A DNA stretch of 64,000 nt from Pseudarthrobacter sp. (GCA_031178005.1 JAPSJV010000001.1:186001-250000); one strand, 5' to 3'. Counted from the stretch's first letter, positions 44,979 to 54,879 are shown. A program made the numbers and translations. Notes: generated by a model from the sequence alone, not told the origin.

Positions 44979-45098
44979 ACCCCGACTGTATGCCTGCGGG
45001 GACACCGGCACCAGAGGCAGGCCCGAGTGCAGGCGCGGTCACCCGACTGGCTGGCAGTTAACGCACTGAAAACGGGTTTTGGGAGCGTTGAGTGCGAG

Positions 45099-45686
45099 TC
45101 ACTTGGGGGCGGGGGTGGCTGTCCCGGGCGGGGCCTTAAGCAACCGGACTCCGCCTACGCCATAGAGCGACTCCATCGGCTGCAACGAAATTGTCGCGTG
45201 CCCCGGGACGAGGTCAATCAGTGTTTCGGTGGCCTCGCCGCACGCGACTCTAATCATTGTGGCGACGGAAGCCTCGCCGTGTTTCTGATGGACGCGAGCC
45301 ATTACCTCCCCGTCGGGGCTGCAAGCAGTAATCACCACGTATTGCCCGGCCTCCGTGATATCGAAGGCGAAAGAAGCCGTCTGGCTGCGCCGCAGAGTCA
45401 TGTGGTCCGAACTGCCGGAAAGGGCCTTCGCCGGAATGGGCCCAAGCAGCGCCTCGACGGCTGCCGTCAACTCGGCGTTCTTCGCCTCAAGGGCCAGCCT
45501 TGATTCCCTGGAATTGACCGGTTCCCATGTGGGCGTAGGCGTGGCGGTGGGCAATGGTTCCAGATCCGCGTACTCGCAGCCAGCCAGTCCGCCAACAACC
45601 AGGCAGCCCAACGTAAGCATTACCGCAGAGCGGAAGGGCCAGCGAAAAGGTGCTTCCCGCCGTCGAACTTTTCCCCCGAAAGTCAT
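45099..45686 (-). CDS. Predicted lipoprotein 2 of the cluster
   Basis: 195 residues. Signal with lipobox GGLAGCEY, then a Pro/Thr linker (PLPTATPTPTWEPV) and a ~130-residue domain with QYVVITACSPDGEVMARV. Clear paralogue of the next upstream gene: they share the start MTFG-x-x-VRRR, the GCEYA-x-LEPLP segment and nearly identical upstream DNA. Function unknown. Confidence 0.83.
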   Translation of the reverse strand: MTFGGKVRRREAPFRWPFRSAVMLTLGCLVVGGLAGCEYADLEPLPTATPTPTWEPVNSRESRLALEAKNAELTAAVEALLGPIPAKALSGSSDHMTLRRSQTASFAFDITEAGQYVVITACSPDGEVMARVHQKHGEASVATMIRVACGEATETLIDLVPGHATISLQPMESLYGVGGVRLLKAPPGTATPAPK

Positions 45687-45695
45687 GGGCAGAGC

Positions 45696-46283
45696 CTAGC
45701 GTGCGGGCTGCTGGGCCGTTTCGGCAGCGGGAGAAACGCCGGGCGGCAAGAGAAATATTGCTCCCCTGGAAACATCTGGTTGGGTCGGCTTCAGGTTGAT
45801 CGACACCCATCCCGTGCCGAGCTGGACCGGCGTTTGAGCCCGTTCGCCACAGGGAACGACGGCAGTCACCTCGGGACCCGACTCCGGATAGATGGTCAAC
45901 GTTGCCTGGCCGGAGGGGCTGCAGGCGGTGAGGACAGAGTACTGCCCGGACTCGGTCACGGTGGCGCCTATGCCCATGCCGCTACCGGACCGCATTCCGC
46001 CGGTGCCCCCGTTCAGGTGTTCCGGCAGCACGCCGAGCTGCTTCTCCACATCGGCGGTCAATTCGGCGAGGCGGGCGTCGAAGGCAGCCTGCTCCTCCGG
46101 TGACCGTTGAACGTCCACCGGAGGCGTGGGCGTCGGCGTCACGGCGGGCAACGGCTCAAGCGGCGCGTACTCGCAGCCAACCAGTCCGGCCGAAAGCAAA
46201 CAGCCCAGGCCCAGTACCGCCGCAAAGCGGCTGCGCCCCCGCAAAAGTGCCTGCCGCCGTCGAACATTTTCCCCAAAAGTCAT
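45696..46283 (-). CDS. Predicted lipoprotein 3 of the cluster
   Basis: 195 residues, same length and layout as its paralogue 9 bp downstream. Lipobox AGLVGCEY, linker LPAVTPTPTPPV, and a domain containing QYSVLTACSPSGQATLTI. The two genes arose by tandem duplication. Function unknown. Confidence 0.83.
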   Translation of the reverse strand: MTFGENVRRRQALLRGRSRFAAVLGLGCLLSAGLVGCEYAPLEPLPAVTPTPTPPVDVQRSPEEQAAFDARLAELTADVEKQLGVLPEHLNGGTGGMRSGSGMGIGATVTESGQYSVLTACSPSGQATLTIYPESGPEVTAVVPCGERAQTPVQLGTGWVSINLKPTQPDVSRGAIFLLPPGVSPAAETAQQPAR

Positions 46284-46292
46284 GGGCCGAGC

Positions 46293-46739
46293 CTAGCCTG
46301 CCGGCAGCAGCCGGTACGCGTAGAGGGTGGGCGCGTCCACGCTGGAGACGCTGAATTCCACGGGACCGCCGGGTACGTCCAGCTTGGCGGTTTCGCGCGT
46401 CCCGTAGCACGCGGCACCCAGGTCCAGGACCTCTTTCCCGGCCACGGAAACTGCCAGGAACGCCTTGCCGCCGCCCTCGCACACCAACGTCAGCGAGTAT
46501 GTTCCTGCGGCTACTTCGGACGTGATGGCCGTGGGTTCGGCGTCCATCAACCGGCCCGACTCCTCAACTACGGCGTCCCCGGCCGCCGGGCTGGGTGAGG
46601 GGAGCGCGGTTGCCTGCCATTCCGGCACGTCTGCGTCCTCGATCGACACGCGGGGTGTGCACGCCGTCCCGGAGAGTACGACGGCGGCAGCAGCGGCCAG
46701 TGCCAGGGCGCGCCGCAGCGCGGGACGGGGGAGAGTCAT
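46293..46739 (-). CDS. Predicted lipoprotein 4, first gene of the cluster
   Basis: 148 residues. Signal with lipobox VVLSGTACTP, Pro/Ser linker, then AAGTYSLTLVCEGGGKAFLAVSVAGKE, similar to the GTYSLTLAC segment of lipoprotein 1. Small beta-rich extracytoplasmic domain. No enzyme motif. Confidence 0.82.
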   Translation of the reverse strand: MTLPRPALRRALALAAAAAVVLSGTACTPRVSIEDADVPEWQATALPSPSPAAGDAVVEESGRLMDAEPTAITSEVAAGTYSLTLVCEGGGKAFLAVSVAGKEVLDLGAACYGTRETAKLDVPGGPVEFSVSSVDAPTLYAYRLLPAG

Positions 46740-46810
46740 GCCTCCAATTTACCCGCCGGGAACCGCTGCTACGGCCAGGAGGGCGGTACCTGCGGAAGGA
46801 GGATAGGCCC

Positions 46811-46841
46811 TTGACCTTGACGCAACGTCAACCTTTAGAGT
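46811..46841 (+). promoter_or_regulatory. MerR-type promoter with 19-bp spacer and palindromic operator
   Basis: -35 TTGACC (46811-46816) and -10-like TAGAGT (46836-46841) are separated by 19 bp, the stretched spacing MerR activators need. The perfect palindrome TTGACG-caa-CGTCAA (46817-46831) fills the spacer. It lies 49 bp upstream of the TipA-like gene, implying autoregulation. Confidence 0.7.
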
Positions 46842-46889
46842 CAAGATAACGGCCCGGACAGCGGGCCGGAATGTACGGAAGGAACGATC

Positions 46890-47648
46890 GTGGACTGGTC
46901 CATCCAGGAGATTGCCAAGATCACCGGAACCACCAGCCGCACCCTGCGCCATTACGACGACGTGGGGCTGCTCAAGCCCAGCCGAGTCGGCTACAACGGC
47001 TACCGCTACTACAACCAGGATGCCCTGGTGCAACTGCAGCGGATCCTGCTGCTGCGCGGCCTGGGCCTGGGATTGCCGGTGATCGCCGAAGTCCTGCGGA
47101 ACGAGCAGGACGCGGCCAAGGCGCTGACCGGCCACCTGGACTGGCTGCGCCGGGAGCAGGTTCGGCTCGGAGTGCAGATCGCCTCCGTGCAACAGACATT
47201 AAAAGCAGTCAAAGAAGGAGGGAACATCATGGCAGAAAACATGTTCAACGGTTTCGACCACACCCAATACAAGGACGAGGTGGAGGAACGCTGGGGCAAG
47301 GACGCGTACGCATCCGGTGACAAGTGGTGGCGCAGCATGACCGCTGCCGAGCAGGCCGAGTGGAAGGCTCGCGTCGGCCAGCTGAACAGCGACTGGATCG
47401 CGGCTGCAGAATCAGGTGTGGCGCCGGACAGCGATGCAGCACAGGCGCTAGCCAAGCGCCACGTGGAATGGCTCACCGGTGTCCCGGGCACACCTGCATC
47501 GCAGAACGGTGGGGACGTCAAGGGCTACGTGACCGGGCTCGGCGAAATGTACGTTGCCGATCCGCGCTTCGGCGCCAACTACGGCGGCCAGCAAGGTGCT
47601 GAGTTTGTCCGCGACGCCCTGCACATCTACGCGGACGCCAACCTGTAA
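46890..47648 (+). CDS. TipA-like MerR-family regulator with drug-sensing TipAS domain
   Basis: 252 residues, GTG start with GGAAGGAAC. The MerR helix-turn-helix (WSIQEIAKITGTTSRTLRHYDDVGLL) and dimer coiled coil end near 115; an internal ATG (47230, with AAGGAGG upstream) heads the TipAS ligand domain, so a short TipAS-only form may be made, as known for Streptomyces TipAL/TipAS. TipAS domains bind thiopeptide-like drugs. Ends 63 bp before the methyltransferase gene. Confidence 0.92.
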   Translation: MDWSIQEIAKITGTTSRTLRHYDDVGLLKPSRVGYNGYRYYNQDALVQLQRILLLRGLGLGLPVIAEVLRNEQDAAKALTGHLDWLRREQVRLGVQIASVQQTLKAVKEGGNIMAENMFNGFDHTQYKDEVEERWGKDAYASGDKWWRSMTAAEQAEWKARVGQLNSDWIAAAESGVAPDSDAAQALAKRHVEWLTGVPGTPASQNGGDVKGYVTGLGEMYVADPRFGANYGGQQGAEFVRDALHIYADANL

Positions 47649-47711
47649 GTCGTGCTGAGTTCCGGGAACCTGCGCGGGAAGGGAGTCGCCGGGCCGGAAT
47701 AGACTTGCCCG

Positions 47712-49430
47712 GTGACTTCCTCCACCCTCTTCACCACCGGCAATACGGCAGACGCGCCCCGCAGCGACCTCCCGCACCTCCTCACCGCGCTCGCCTCGGA
47801 CCTCCGTTCGATCGGCTACACGCTGGACGGGGTGGCGGAGTTGCTGGGTGCTTCCGCGTTCGCGGCGCTCGACCGGGACCAACTGATCCCGGCGCTGCTG
47901 GCCACCGAGGAAGCGGAGGCTGATGTTGCAGGTGCGGAAGGCGGCACTGAGCCGGGCGAACGACGCAAGGGCCTTGCCGCCGTCGTCCGTCTTTGGCTTC
48001 TGGCGGTGCCGCAGCCGGGGGAGAAGCTCGACGCCGTCCTGCCCGCCATCCGCACGGAAGGACTCGTGGAGCTGCGGCTGATTGAGCCCGACGACGACGG
48101 CGGCTACCGTGCCGCCGCCGATCTGCGGCCCTACGGCTGGCAGGGTGAGCCGGGGAGCCAGGGTGAACCGGACGACGTCGAGATCTGGGTGGCGAGCGAC
48201 CTCGCCGCGCACCAGCGGCCGGGCGTCCTGCGACACGACCACGTCCTGGGAATCGGCCAGGCTTCCACCACGCTGGTGCAGACCACCATCAGGCGCGAAG
48301 TGGACCGGGCGCTGGACCTTGGCACAGGCTGCGGGATCCAGTCGTTCCACCTGTTGGACCATGCGCAGCACGTCACGGCAACGGACATTTCCGAGCGGGC
48401 ACTGGCGTTCACCCGCTTTAACATGCTGCTCAACGCGGATGCCCTGGGCCTGGACCCGGAACGGTTGGAGGAGCGGGTAAGCCTGCGGCTCGGCTCGCTC
48501 CTGGAGCCTGTGGAGGGGGAGTTGTTCGACCTCGTGGTCTCCAACCCGCCTTTCGTCATTACTCCCAGGACTGCCGGAGAAGATGCGGCGGACCAGTTCA
48601 CCTACCGCGACGGCGGCCTGCCCGGGGACGAGATCGTGGCCACGCTGATCGAGTTGCTGCCCAACGTCCTGGCACCAGGCGGAACGGCGCAGCTGCTGGG
48701 CAACTGGGAAATCACCGACGGCTGGGAATGGCACGAACGGCCGGAATCCTGGCTCCCGGACAACGCCGAAGCCTGGTTCATCCAGCGTGAGCAGGTCGGC
48801 CCGGAACAGTACGCCGAAACCTGGCTGCAGGATTCCTCCGAGTCGCGGAACCGCGAGTCCTATAAGGACTCCTACGCCGCATACCTGCGGGACTTTGCGT
48901 CGCGGAATGTGACGGGCATCGGCTTTGGCATGGTGTTCCTGCGCAAGCCCGCCGACCAGAGGCGTACCCTAACTCCAGCCGCACCCGCGACCACAACCAA
49001 CCTCCTTCGTCGGTTTGAGGAAATCACGTACCCCATCGAGCAGCCGGTCGGACCGCACCTGGGTGCCGCCGTCGAACGCTTCGACTGGCTGGCCGGGCAC
49101 AGCCTGGAACATGCGCACCTGCTGGTAGCGGAAGACGTTACCGAGGAACGCCACCAGCGCCCTGGAGCGGAGCATCCCGGCGTCATACTGCTGCGGCAGG
49201 GCGCGGGACTGCGGCGGACCAATCTGCTGAGTACCGAGCTGGCCGGATTTGTGTCCGCCTGCGACGGGGAGCTCTCCGTCCGGCAGATCATCGGCGCACT
49301 GGAAGCCCTGCTGGGAGGCGGGGAAGGGTTCGACGGCGGGACGTTCCGAGAGGGCCTGCTGCGGGATGTCCGCAACCTCGTGGCGGATGGATTCCTGCTT
49401 CCGGATCCGGCCAACGAGGAGCAGTCCTGA
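47712..49430 (+). CDS. Class I SAM-dependent methyltransferase, NPPF type
   Basis: 572 residues with GTG start. An N-terminal ~160-residue domain precedes a Rossmann methyltransferase with VDRALDLGTGCGIQSFHLL (SAM binding) and LVVSNPPFVIT, the NPPF motif of PrmC/RsmC-type enzymes that methylate planar amide or amino groups. A C-terminal ~180-residue extension is of unknown role. Target unknown (rRNA, protein or DNA). Confidence 0.85.
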   Translation: MTSSTLFTTGNTADAPRSDLPHLLTALASDLRSIGYTLDGVAELLGASAFAALDRDQLIPALLATEEAEADVAGAEGGTEPGERRKGLAAVVRLWLLAVPQPGEKLDAVLPAIRTEGLVELRLIEPDDDGGYRAAADLRPYGWQGEPGSQGEPDDVEIWVASDLAAHQRPGVLRHDHVLGIGQASTTLVQTTIRREVDRALDLGTGCGIQSFHLLDHAQHVTATDISERALAFTRFNMLLNADALGLDPERLEERVSLRLGSLLEPVEGELFDLVVSNPPFVITPRTAGEDAADQFTYRDGGLPGDEIVATLIELLPNVLAPGGTAQLLGNWEITDGWEWHERPESWLPDNAEAWFIQREQVGPEQYAETWLQDSSESRNRESYKDSYAAYLRDFASRNVTGIGFGMVFLRKPADQRRTLTPAAPATTTNLLRRFEEITYPIEQPVGPHLGAAVERFDWLAGHSLEHAHLLVAEDVTEERHQRPGAEHPGVILLRQGAGLRRTNLLSTELAGFVSACDGELSVRQIIGALEALLGGGEGFDGGTFREGLLRDVRNLVADGFLLPDPANEEQS

Positions 49431-49532
49431 GCCCCGGCATTTCCACACCGAATGCGCACGATTGTCCAAAATATGGTGAACTAGGCCAGTATGGGCTGAT
49501 CCGCCCGCGCAACCCTTTTCTGTAGGAGCACC

Positions 49533-52256
49533 GTGCCAAGCAAGGCCAAAACCGGCAAGAAACTCGTGATTGTGGAGTCTCCGGCCAAGAGCAAGACCAT
49601 CGCCAAGTACTTGGGCGAAGGCTTCATTGTGGAGGCCTCCATTGGTCACATCCGCGACCTGCCACAGCCGTCCGAGCTCCCCGCGGAACTGAAAAAGACG
49701 TCCGTGGGCAAGTTCGCCGTGGACATCGACAACAACTTCAAGCCGTACTACGTGGTGTCGCCGGACAAAAAGAAGAAGGTGGCCGAGCTCAAGGCCGCGC
49801 TCAAGGACGCCGACGCTCTTTACCTCGCAACTGATGGGGACCGCGAAGGAGAAGCCATCGCGTGGCACCTGCTCGAGGTGCTCAAGCCCAAGGTGCCTGT
49901 CTACCGGATGACCTTCGGCGAAATCACCAAGGAAGCCATCCACCGCGCCATGAACAACCTGCGCGATGTCGATTCGGCCCTGGTTGATGCGCAGGAAACC
50001 CGCCGTGTCTTGGACCGCCTGTACGGTTACGAGCTTTCCCCGGTGCTGTGGCGCAAGGTTGCCCGCGGCCTGTCCGCCGGCCGCGTCCAGTCAGTGGTTA
50101 CCCGCATGGTGGTGGACCGCGAACGCGAGCGGATGGCGTTCAAGGCAGCGTCCTACTGGGACCTGACCGGCCAGTTCGGTGCCGATTCCGGTTCGTTCAA
50201 AGCGAAGCTCGCTTCCGTTGACGGCGCCAAGGTTGCCTCCGGCCGCGATTTTAATGACGACGGCGTACTCACCGCCCGCAATGCCGTGCACCTCAACGAG
50301 GAACTCGCCACCTCGCTTGCCTCCGGGCTCCAGGATGCGGACTTCCGCGTCCGCTCCGTGGACACCAAGCCGTACACGCGCCGTCCTGCCGCGCCGTTCA
50401 CCACCTCCACGCTGCAGCAGGAGGCCGGCCGCAAGCTGCGCTTCTCCTCCAAGAGCACCATGCAGGTTGCCCAGCGCCTGTATGAAAACGGCTACATCAC
50501 CTATATGCGTACCGACTCCTCGGCACTGAGCAACGAGGCCGTCACCGCGGCCCGCCGCCAGGCCTCCGAGCTCTACGGTCCCGAGTACGTGCCGCAGTCA
50601 CCGCGCGTCTACGCCAACAAGGCCGCCAACGCGCAGGAAGCCCACGAGGCCATCCGCCCCGCCGGTGACTCCTTCCGCACCCCCGCCCAGGTGGCCAAGC
50701 AGCTCTCCGGCGACGAATTCCGGCTCTACGAACTGATCTGGAAGCGCACCGTCGCCTCGCAGATGGCTGATGCCAAGGGTTCGACGGCGACCATCCGCCT
50801 GGGTGCCACGGCAACAGACGGCCGCGGTGCCGAATTCTCCGCCTCCGGCACCGTCATTACCTTCCCCGGCTTCCTTGCCGCTTATGAAGAAGGCAAGGAT
50901 GAGAGCCGTGGCGACGACGACTCCGATGAGGCCCGCCGGCTGCCGAACGTGGCCAAGGATGATGCGCTGACGGCGTCGGGCATTACCGCCGTCGGGCACG
51001 AAACATCCCCGCCGCCGCGCTACACGGAAGCCTCGCTGACCGCCGAACTGGAAAAGAAGGGCATCGGTCGGCCGTCCACCTACGCCTCCACGATTTCCAC
51101 CATCCAGGACCGCGGCTACGTCCGGAAGCAGGGCTCCGCGCTGGTTCCCAGCTGGATCGCGTTCTCCGTGGTGCGCCTGCTCGAACAGCACTTCACCGAC
51201 TATGTGGACTACGAGTTCACGGCAGACATGGAAGGCGACCTGGACAAGATTGCCAACGGTGACGCCGTGGGCGCCGCCTGGCTGAAGCACTTCTACTACG
51301 GTGAAGACGCGGAGCCCGGCCTGCTGGACATCGTGAACAACCTCGGCGAAATCGACGCCCGCGAGATCAACTCCGTGCCGATCACCGAGGGCATCACGCT
51401 CCGCGTGGGTAAGTTCGGGCCGTACCTGGAAAGCTCCATCCCCACCGTTGATCCGAAGACCGGCGAGATCGTCGAATCCGCCCGCGCCAACGTTCCCGAG
51501 GACCTGGCACCGGATGAGCTCACGCCCGCCAAGGCCAAGGAACTGATGGAGACGGCGGCACCCGAGGAACGCGTGCTGGGCGCCGATCCGCACACCGGGC
51601 ACACCGTCGTGGCCAAGAACGGCCGCTACGGCGCCTACGTCACCGAGGTCATCCCGGAGATGACCGAGGAACAGCTGGCCAACCAGCCCGTCGAGTACTA
51701 CAAGAACGGCAAGCCCAAGCCGCCGAAGAAGCCCGTCAAGGCCAAACCACGCACCGGTTCGCTGTTCAAGTCCATGACCGTGGACTCTGTGACGCTGGAT
51801 GAAGCCCTTCAGCTGATGAGCCTGCCCCGCGCGCTGGGCGAGGACGCAGAAGGCAACCTCATCACGGTGCAGAACGGCCGTTTCGGTCCGTACCTGAAGA
51901 AGGGCACGGATTCCCGGTCCATCGGCACCGAAGAGGAAATCTTCACGATCACGCTGGATCAGGCCCTCGAAATCTACTCCCAGCCCAAGCAGCGCGGTGC
52001 CCGTGCCGCCGTGCCGCCGCTGGCCGAGTTCGGTCCGGACCCGGTCTCGGAGAAGAACATCGTGGTGAAGGAAGGCCGCTTCGGCCCGTACATCACCGAC
52101 GGCGTCACCAACATCACGGTGCCGCGCTCCACGTCCCTGGAGGAGCTGACCCGCGAGCAGGCCATCGAACTGCTGGCCGAGAAGCGCGCCAAGGGCCCGG
52201 TCAAGCGCACCACCACACGCAAGGCACCGGCCCGGAAGACTGCGGCGAAGAAGTAG
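49533..52256 (+). CDS. topA: DNA topoisomerase I
   Basis: 907 residues, GTG start. The TOPRIM domain reads LVIVESPAKSKTIAKYLG and YLATDGDREGEAIAWHL; the catalytic tyrosine is in YITYMRTDSSAL. The C-terminal region has repeated topo-C domains (FGPYL, RYGAY, RFGPY) and a Lys-rich basic tail, and lacks zinc fingers, as in mycobacterial TopA (Rv3646c). Relaxes negative supercoils; essential. Confidence 0.97.
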   Translation: MPSKAKTGKKLVIVESPAKSKTIAKYLGEGFIVEASIGHIRDLPQPSELPAELKKTSVGKFAVDIDNNFKPYYVVSPDKKKKVAELKAALKDADALYLATDGDREGEAIAWHLLEVLKPKVPVYRMTFGEITKEAIHRAMNNLRDVDSALVDAQETRRVLDRLYGYELSPVLWRKVARGLSAGRVQSVVTRMVVDRERERMAFKAASYWDLTGQFGADSGSFKAKLASVDGAKVASGRDFNDDGVLTARNAVHLNEELATSLASGLQDADFRVRSVDTKPYTRRPAAPFTTSTLQQEAGRKLRFSSKSTMQVAQRLYENGYITYMRTDSSALSNEAVTAARRQASELYGPEYVPQSPRVYANKAANAQEAHEAIRPAGDSFRTPAQVAKQLSGDEFRLYELIWKRTVASQMADAKGSTATIRLGATATDGRGAEFSASGTVITFPGFLAAYEEGKDESRGDDDSDEARRLPNVAKDDALTASGITAVGHETSPPPRYTEASLTAELEKKGIGRPSTYASTISTIQDRGYVRKQGSALVPSWIAFSVVRLLEQHFTDYVDYEFTADMEGDLDKIANGDAVGAAWLKHFYYGEDAEPGLLDIVNNLGEIDAREINSVPITEGITLRVGKFGPYLESSIPTVDPKTGEIVESARANVPEDLAPDELTPAKAKELMETAAPEERVLGADPHTGHTVVAKNGRYGAYVTEVIPEMTEEQLANQPVEYYKNGKPKPPKKPVKAKPRTGSLFKSMTVDSVTLDEALQLMSLPRALGEDAEGNLITVQNGRFGPYLKKGTDSRSIGTEEEIFTITLDQALEIYSQPKQRGARAAVPPLAEFGPDPVSEKNIVVKEGRFGPYITDGVTNITVPRSTSLEELTREQAIELLAEKRAKGPVKRTTTRKAPARKTAAKK

Positions 52257-52266
52257 GGCCGGTTCC

Positions 52267-52288
52267 GGTGGTTGAGCTTGTCGAAACC
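52267..52288. repeat. REP-like repeat unit, single copy
   Basis: GGTGGTTGAGCTTGTCGAAACC directly after topA. Same unit as those at 54886-54962 and 59945-60068. Confidence 0.75.
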
Positions 52289-52312
52289 AGCGCAACGTGA
52301 TCGGGTAGATGT

Positions 52313-52741
52313 ATGACTGAACAGCCAGCACACATCGATTCCACACCCCTGAACGAGCTTGAGGAGAAGCTTGCCTTGGGCGACCAGCCCGGCGGCAGCC
52401 CCGTGGACGTGATCCTCGCGTTCCTCAACAGCGAGGTCTACGTCGTCAGCGGGGACGGCATCGAAGGTGCCGATTCCGAGGTGCAGCCGCTGGTCCTGGC
52501 CAACGCCGACGGCGATCCCGTCCTGGCAGTGTTCTCGCACCCCAGCCGCGTGGATGAGCCGTACCTCGAAGCCGCTCCGAACATCCTGGGCACCCAGGGC
52601 GCTGCCATCATCGCCAATATCGGTGATGAGCTGGGTATGGTGATCAACCCGGGTGCGGCTTACGGCTTCGAGATCAACCCTGAAGGCATCGCCAACATCA
52701 AGCGCGACTTCAAGCGCACGGACGACGACGCAGCCGAATAA
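52313..52741 (+). CDS. SseB-like protein
   Basis: 142 residues. A single SseB N-terminal-type domain (LNELEEKLALGDQPG, VLANADGDPVLAVFSHPSRV, GMVINPGAAYGFEINPEG). These proteins are of unclear cytoplasmic function in Actinobacteria. 57 bp after topA, separated by one REP-like repeat. Confidence 0.82.
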   Translation: MTEQPAHIDSTPLNELEEKLALGDQPGGSPVDVILAFLNSEVYVVSGDGIEGADSEVQPLVLANADGDPVLAVFSHPSRVDEPYLEAAPNILGTQGAAIIANIGDELGMVINPGAAYGFEINPEGIANIKRDFKRTDDDAAE

Positions 52742-52817
52742 GTCCCGTACATAGCCTGGGCAGTGGATTCGGCTGCCCCGGTTATGTCAGGCGCGGACGG
52801 ACCGCAATAATGGCACC

Positions 52818-53825
52818 ATGCGTCTAGGCGTCCTCGATATAGGGTCCAATACTGTCCACCTGCTCCTTGTGGACGCCCACCCCGGTGCCAAACCGGCGGC
52901 GTTCGCGTCCCATAAGCGTCCGCTGTCCCTGGTGCAGTATCTCGACGGCGACGGCAACATCAGCGATGCCGGCCAGCAGGAACTCATCGAGTTTGTCCTG
53001 GAAGCCTGGGAATTTGCCGCCAAGCACAAGGCAGAAGACCTGCTGGCCTTTTGTACATCGGCCATCCGCGAAGCCACCAACGGGCTTGAGGTGCTGGCCA
53101 GGGTCAAGCACGAAACCACAGTGACCCTGCAGGAACTCAGCGGCAGCGATGAAGCATCCATGACCTTTTTCGCGGTCCGCCGTTGGTATGGCTGGGGCGC
53201 TGGACCCATCCTGGACCTGGACATCGGTGGCGGTTCATTTGAAATGGCTTTCGGGGAGGATGAGCTGCCCGCGCTGGCTACCTCGGTACCGCTTGGCGCA
53301 AGCCGCCTCACCAGGGACTGGCTGGAGCAGGACCCGCCCACCGCCCGCAGTGTCAAGGAGCTACGCCGCTACATCGCGGCTACGCTCAAGCCCGCTGTCC
53401 GCCAGTTTGAGGCCCTGGGCAGGCCCAACCTGACCGCAGGGACCTCCAAGACGTTCCGGTCGCTGGCCCGGATCGCCGGTGCCGCGCCAAGCGCGGCCGG
53501 GCCCTACGTCCGCCGTGAGCTGCGGGCCACGGACCTTGGCATCTGGACCCAGCGGATTTCTGCAATGACGGTGGAGGACCGGCTGTACCTGCCTGGTGTT
53601 TCCGAGGCCCGCGCCAAGCAGCTGCTGGCCGGCGCCTTAGTGGCAGAAGCCGCGCTGGAGCAGTTCAACCTCAAGAAGATCCGGATCTGTCCGTGGGCCC
53701 TTCGTGAAGGCCTCATCCTGCGCCGGCTGGACCAGCTGGTGTTTGACGGACCGCTTGGGCCGGCGCCGCACGTAATACCTTCCGTAACAAATCTGTCCAG
53801 TGTCGCCGACGGATTGGCCGGTTAA
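52818..53825 (+). CDS. Ppx/GppA-family phosphatase
   Basis: 335 residues with ASKHA phosphate-1 motif GVLDIGSNTVHLLLVD and phosphate-2 motif LDIGGGSFEMAFG. Short, single-domain type like mycobacterial Rv0496 (Ppx1), which acts on short polyphosphate chains; pppGpp hydrolysis is also possible. In mycobacteria it likewise lies near proC. Confidence 0.92.
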   Translation: MRLGVLDIGSNTVHLLLVDAHPGAKPAAFASHKRPLSLVQYLDGDGNISDAGQQELIEFVLEAWEFAAKHKAEDLLAFCTSAIREATNGLEVLARVKHETTVTLQELSGSDEASMTFFAVRRWYGWGAGPILDLDIGGGSFEMAFGEDELPALATSVPLGASRLTRDWLEQDPPTARSVKELRRYIAATLKPAVRQFEALGRPNLTAGTSKTFRSLARIAGAAPSAAGPYVRRELRATDLGIWTQRISAMTVEDRLYLPGVSEARAKQLLAGALVAEAALEQFNLKKIRICPWALREGLILRRLDQLVFDGPLGPAPHVIPSVTNLSSVADGLAG

Positions 53826-54045
53826 AAGAGTTGGCACCGGCGGACCGCTGCAGGGAAATGGGGGAAAACCCGCTGCAGCCCACCGGTGCCTGGCAAACAT
53901 CCCCATGCTTGCCTCATCACTCGCACCCTCAATGAGGTACTAACTACGTTAGGCAGTGAAGATGTGCATTGCCTTGGGTAAGGATGGGAGCTTGCTGTGA
54001 ATCCCGGATTCCTCAGCTCTTGCGGCCAACTGCCATGATGGAACC

Positions 54046-54879
54046 ATGAGCAACCGAATCGCATTCCTTGGCTGTGGATCCATGAACGAGGCCATTCTTG
54101 GCGGGCTGCTGGAGGGTGGTGCGGATCCGGCAGACATCGTTGCCACCGTCCGCCGCGCTGAACGTGCCGCGGAACTCGCGGAGCGCCATCCCGGCATCAT
54201 GGCCATAGCCGGGGCCGAGGAACCGGACAATAACAAACAGGCAGCCACCGGCTCCGCCGTCGTCATCCTTGGCGTGAAGCCCGTGGGCATCGCAGAACTG
54301 GCCCGGGAAATCAGCAGTTCCCTCGCGCCGACCACAGTAGTGGTCAGCGTTGCCGCGGCAGTATCCATTGCCCAGTTGGAAGCAGCCCTGCCCGCCGGCC
54401 AGCCTGTGATCCGTTCCATGCCGAACACTCCCGCAAGGCTGGGCCGTGGCGTCATCTCGGTATCTCCAGGCACCCACTGCACCCCGGCGCAACTGCAGCA
54501 CGTCAAGGACGTCCTGGCGGCCGCGGGCAAGGTTGTTGAGGTTCCGGAGGAGCAGGTCGACGCTCTGTCCGCGATCAGCGGCTCAGGGCCCGCCTACGCC
54601 TTCTACCTGGCCGAGGCAATGGCCGCGGCCGGCGTTGAGCTGGGCCTGGACCCTGAACTGTCGTTGCTGCTGGCCCGCGAAACCGTGGCCGGTGCAGGTT
54701 TTATGCTGGCCGAGCCCGGTGCCGATCCCACCGCGCTGCGCGTTGCAGTCAGCAGCCCCAACGGCACTACCGAACGGGCCATCGCAACGTTTGACGAGCG
54801 CGGCATCCCGGCCATAATCGCTGCCGGGGCCAAGGCCGCAGCGGACAGGGCGGCGGAGATCACCAAGCAGCTGGGCTAA
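54046..54879 (+). CDS. proC: Pyrroline-5-carboxylate reductase
   Basis: 277 residues. Rossmann start IAFLGCGSMNEAILGGLL, VILGVKPVGIAELA, and VRSMPNTPA-type segment (IRSMPNTPARLGRG), and the C-terminal signature SGSGPAYAFYLAEAMAAAGVELGLD. Last step of proline synthesis, using NADPH. Ends 7 bp before a REP-like hairpin separating it from trkA. Confidence 0.97.
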   Translation: MSNRIAFLGCGSMNEAILGGLLEGGADPADIVATVRRAERAAELAERHPGIMAIAGAEEPDNNKQAATGSAVVILGVKPVGIAELAREISSSLAPTTVVVSVAAAVSIAQLEAALPAGQPVIRSMPNTPARLGRGVISVSPGTHCTPAQLQHVKDVLAAAGKVVEVPEEQVDALSAISGSGPAYAFYLAEAMAAAGVELGLDPELSLLLARETVAGAGFMLAEPGADPTALRVAVSSPNGTTERAIATFDERGIPAIIAAGAKAAADRAAEITKQLG

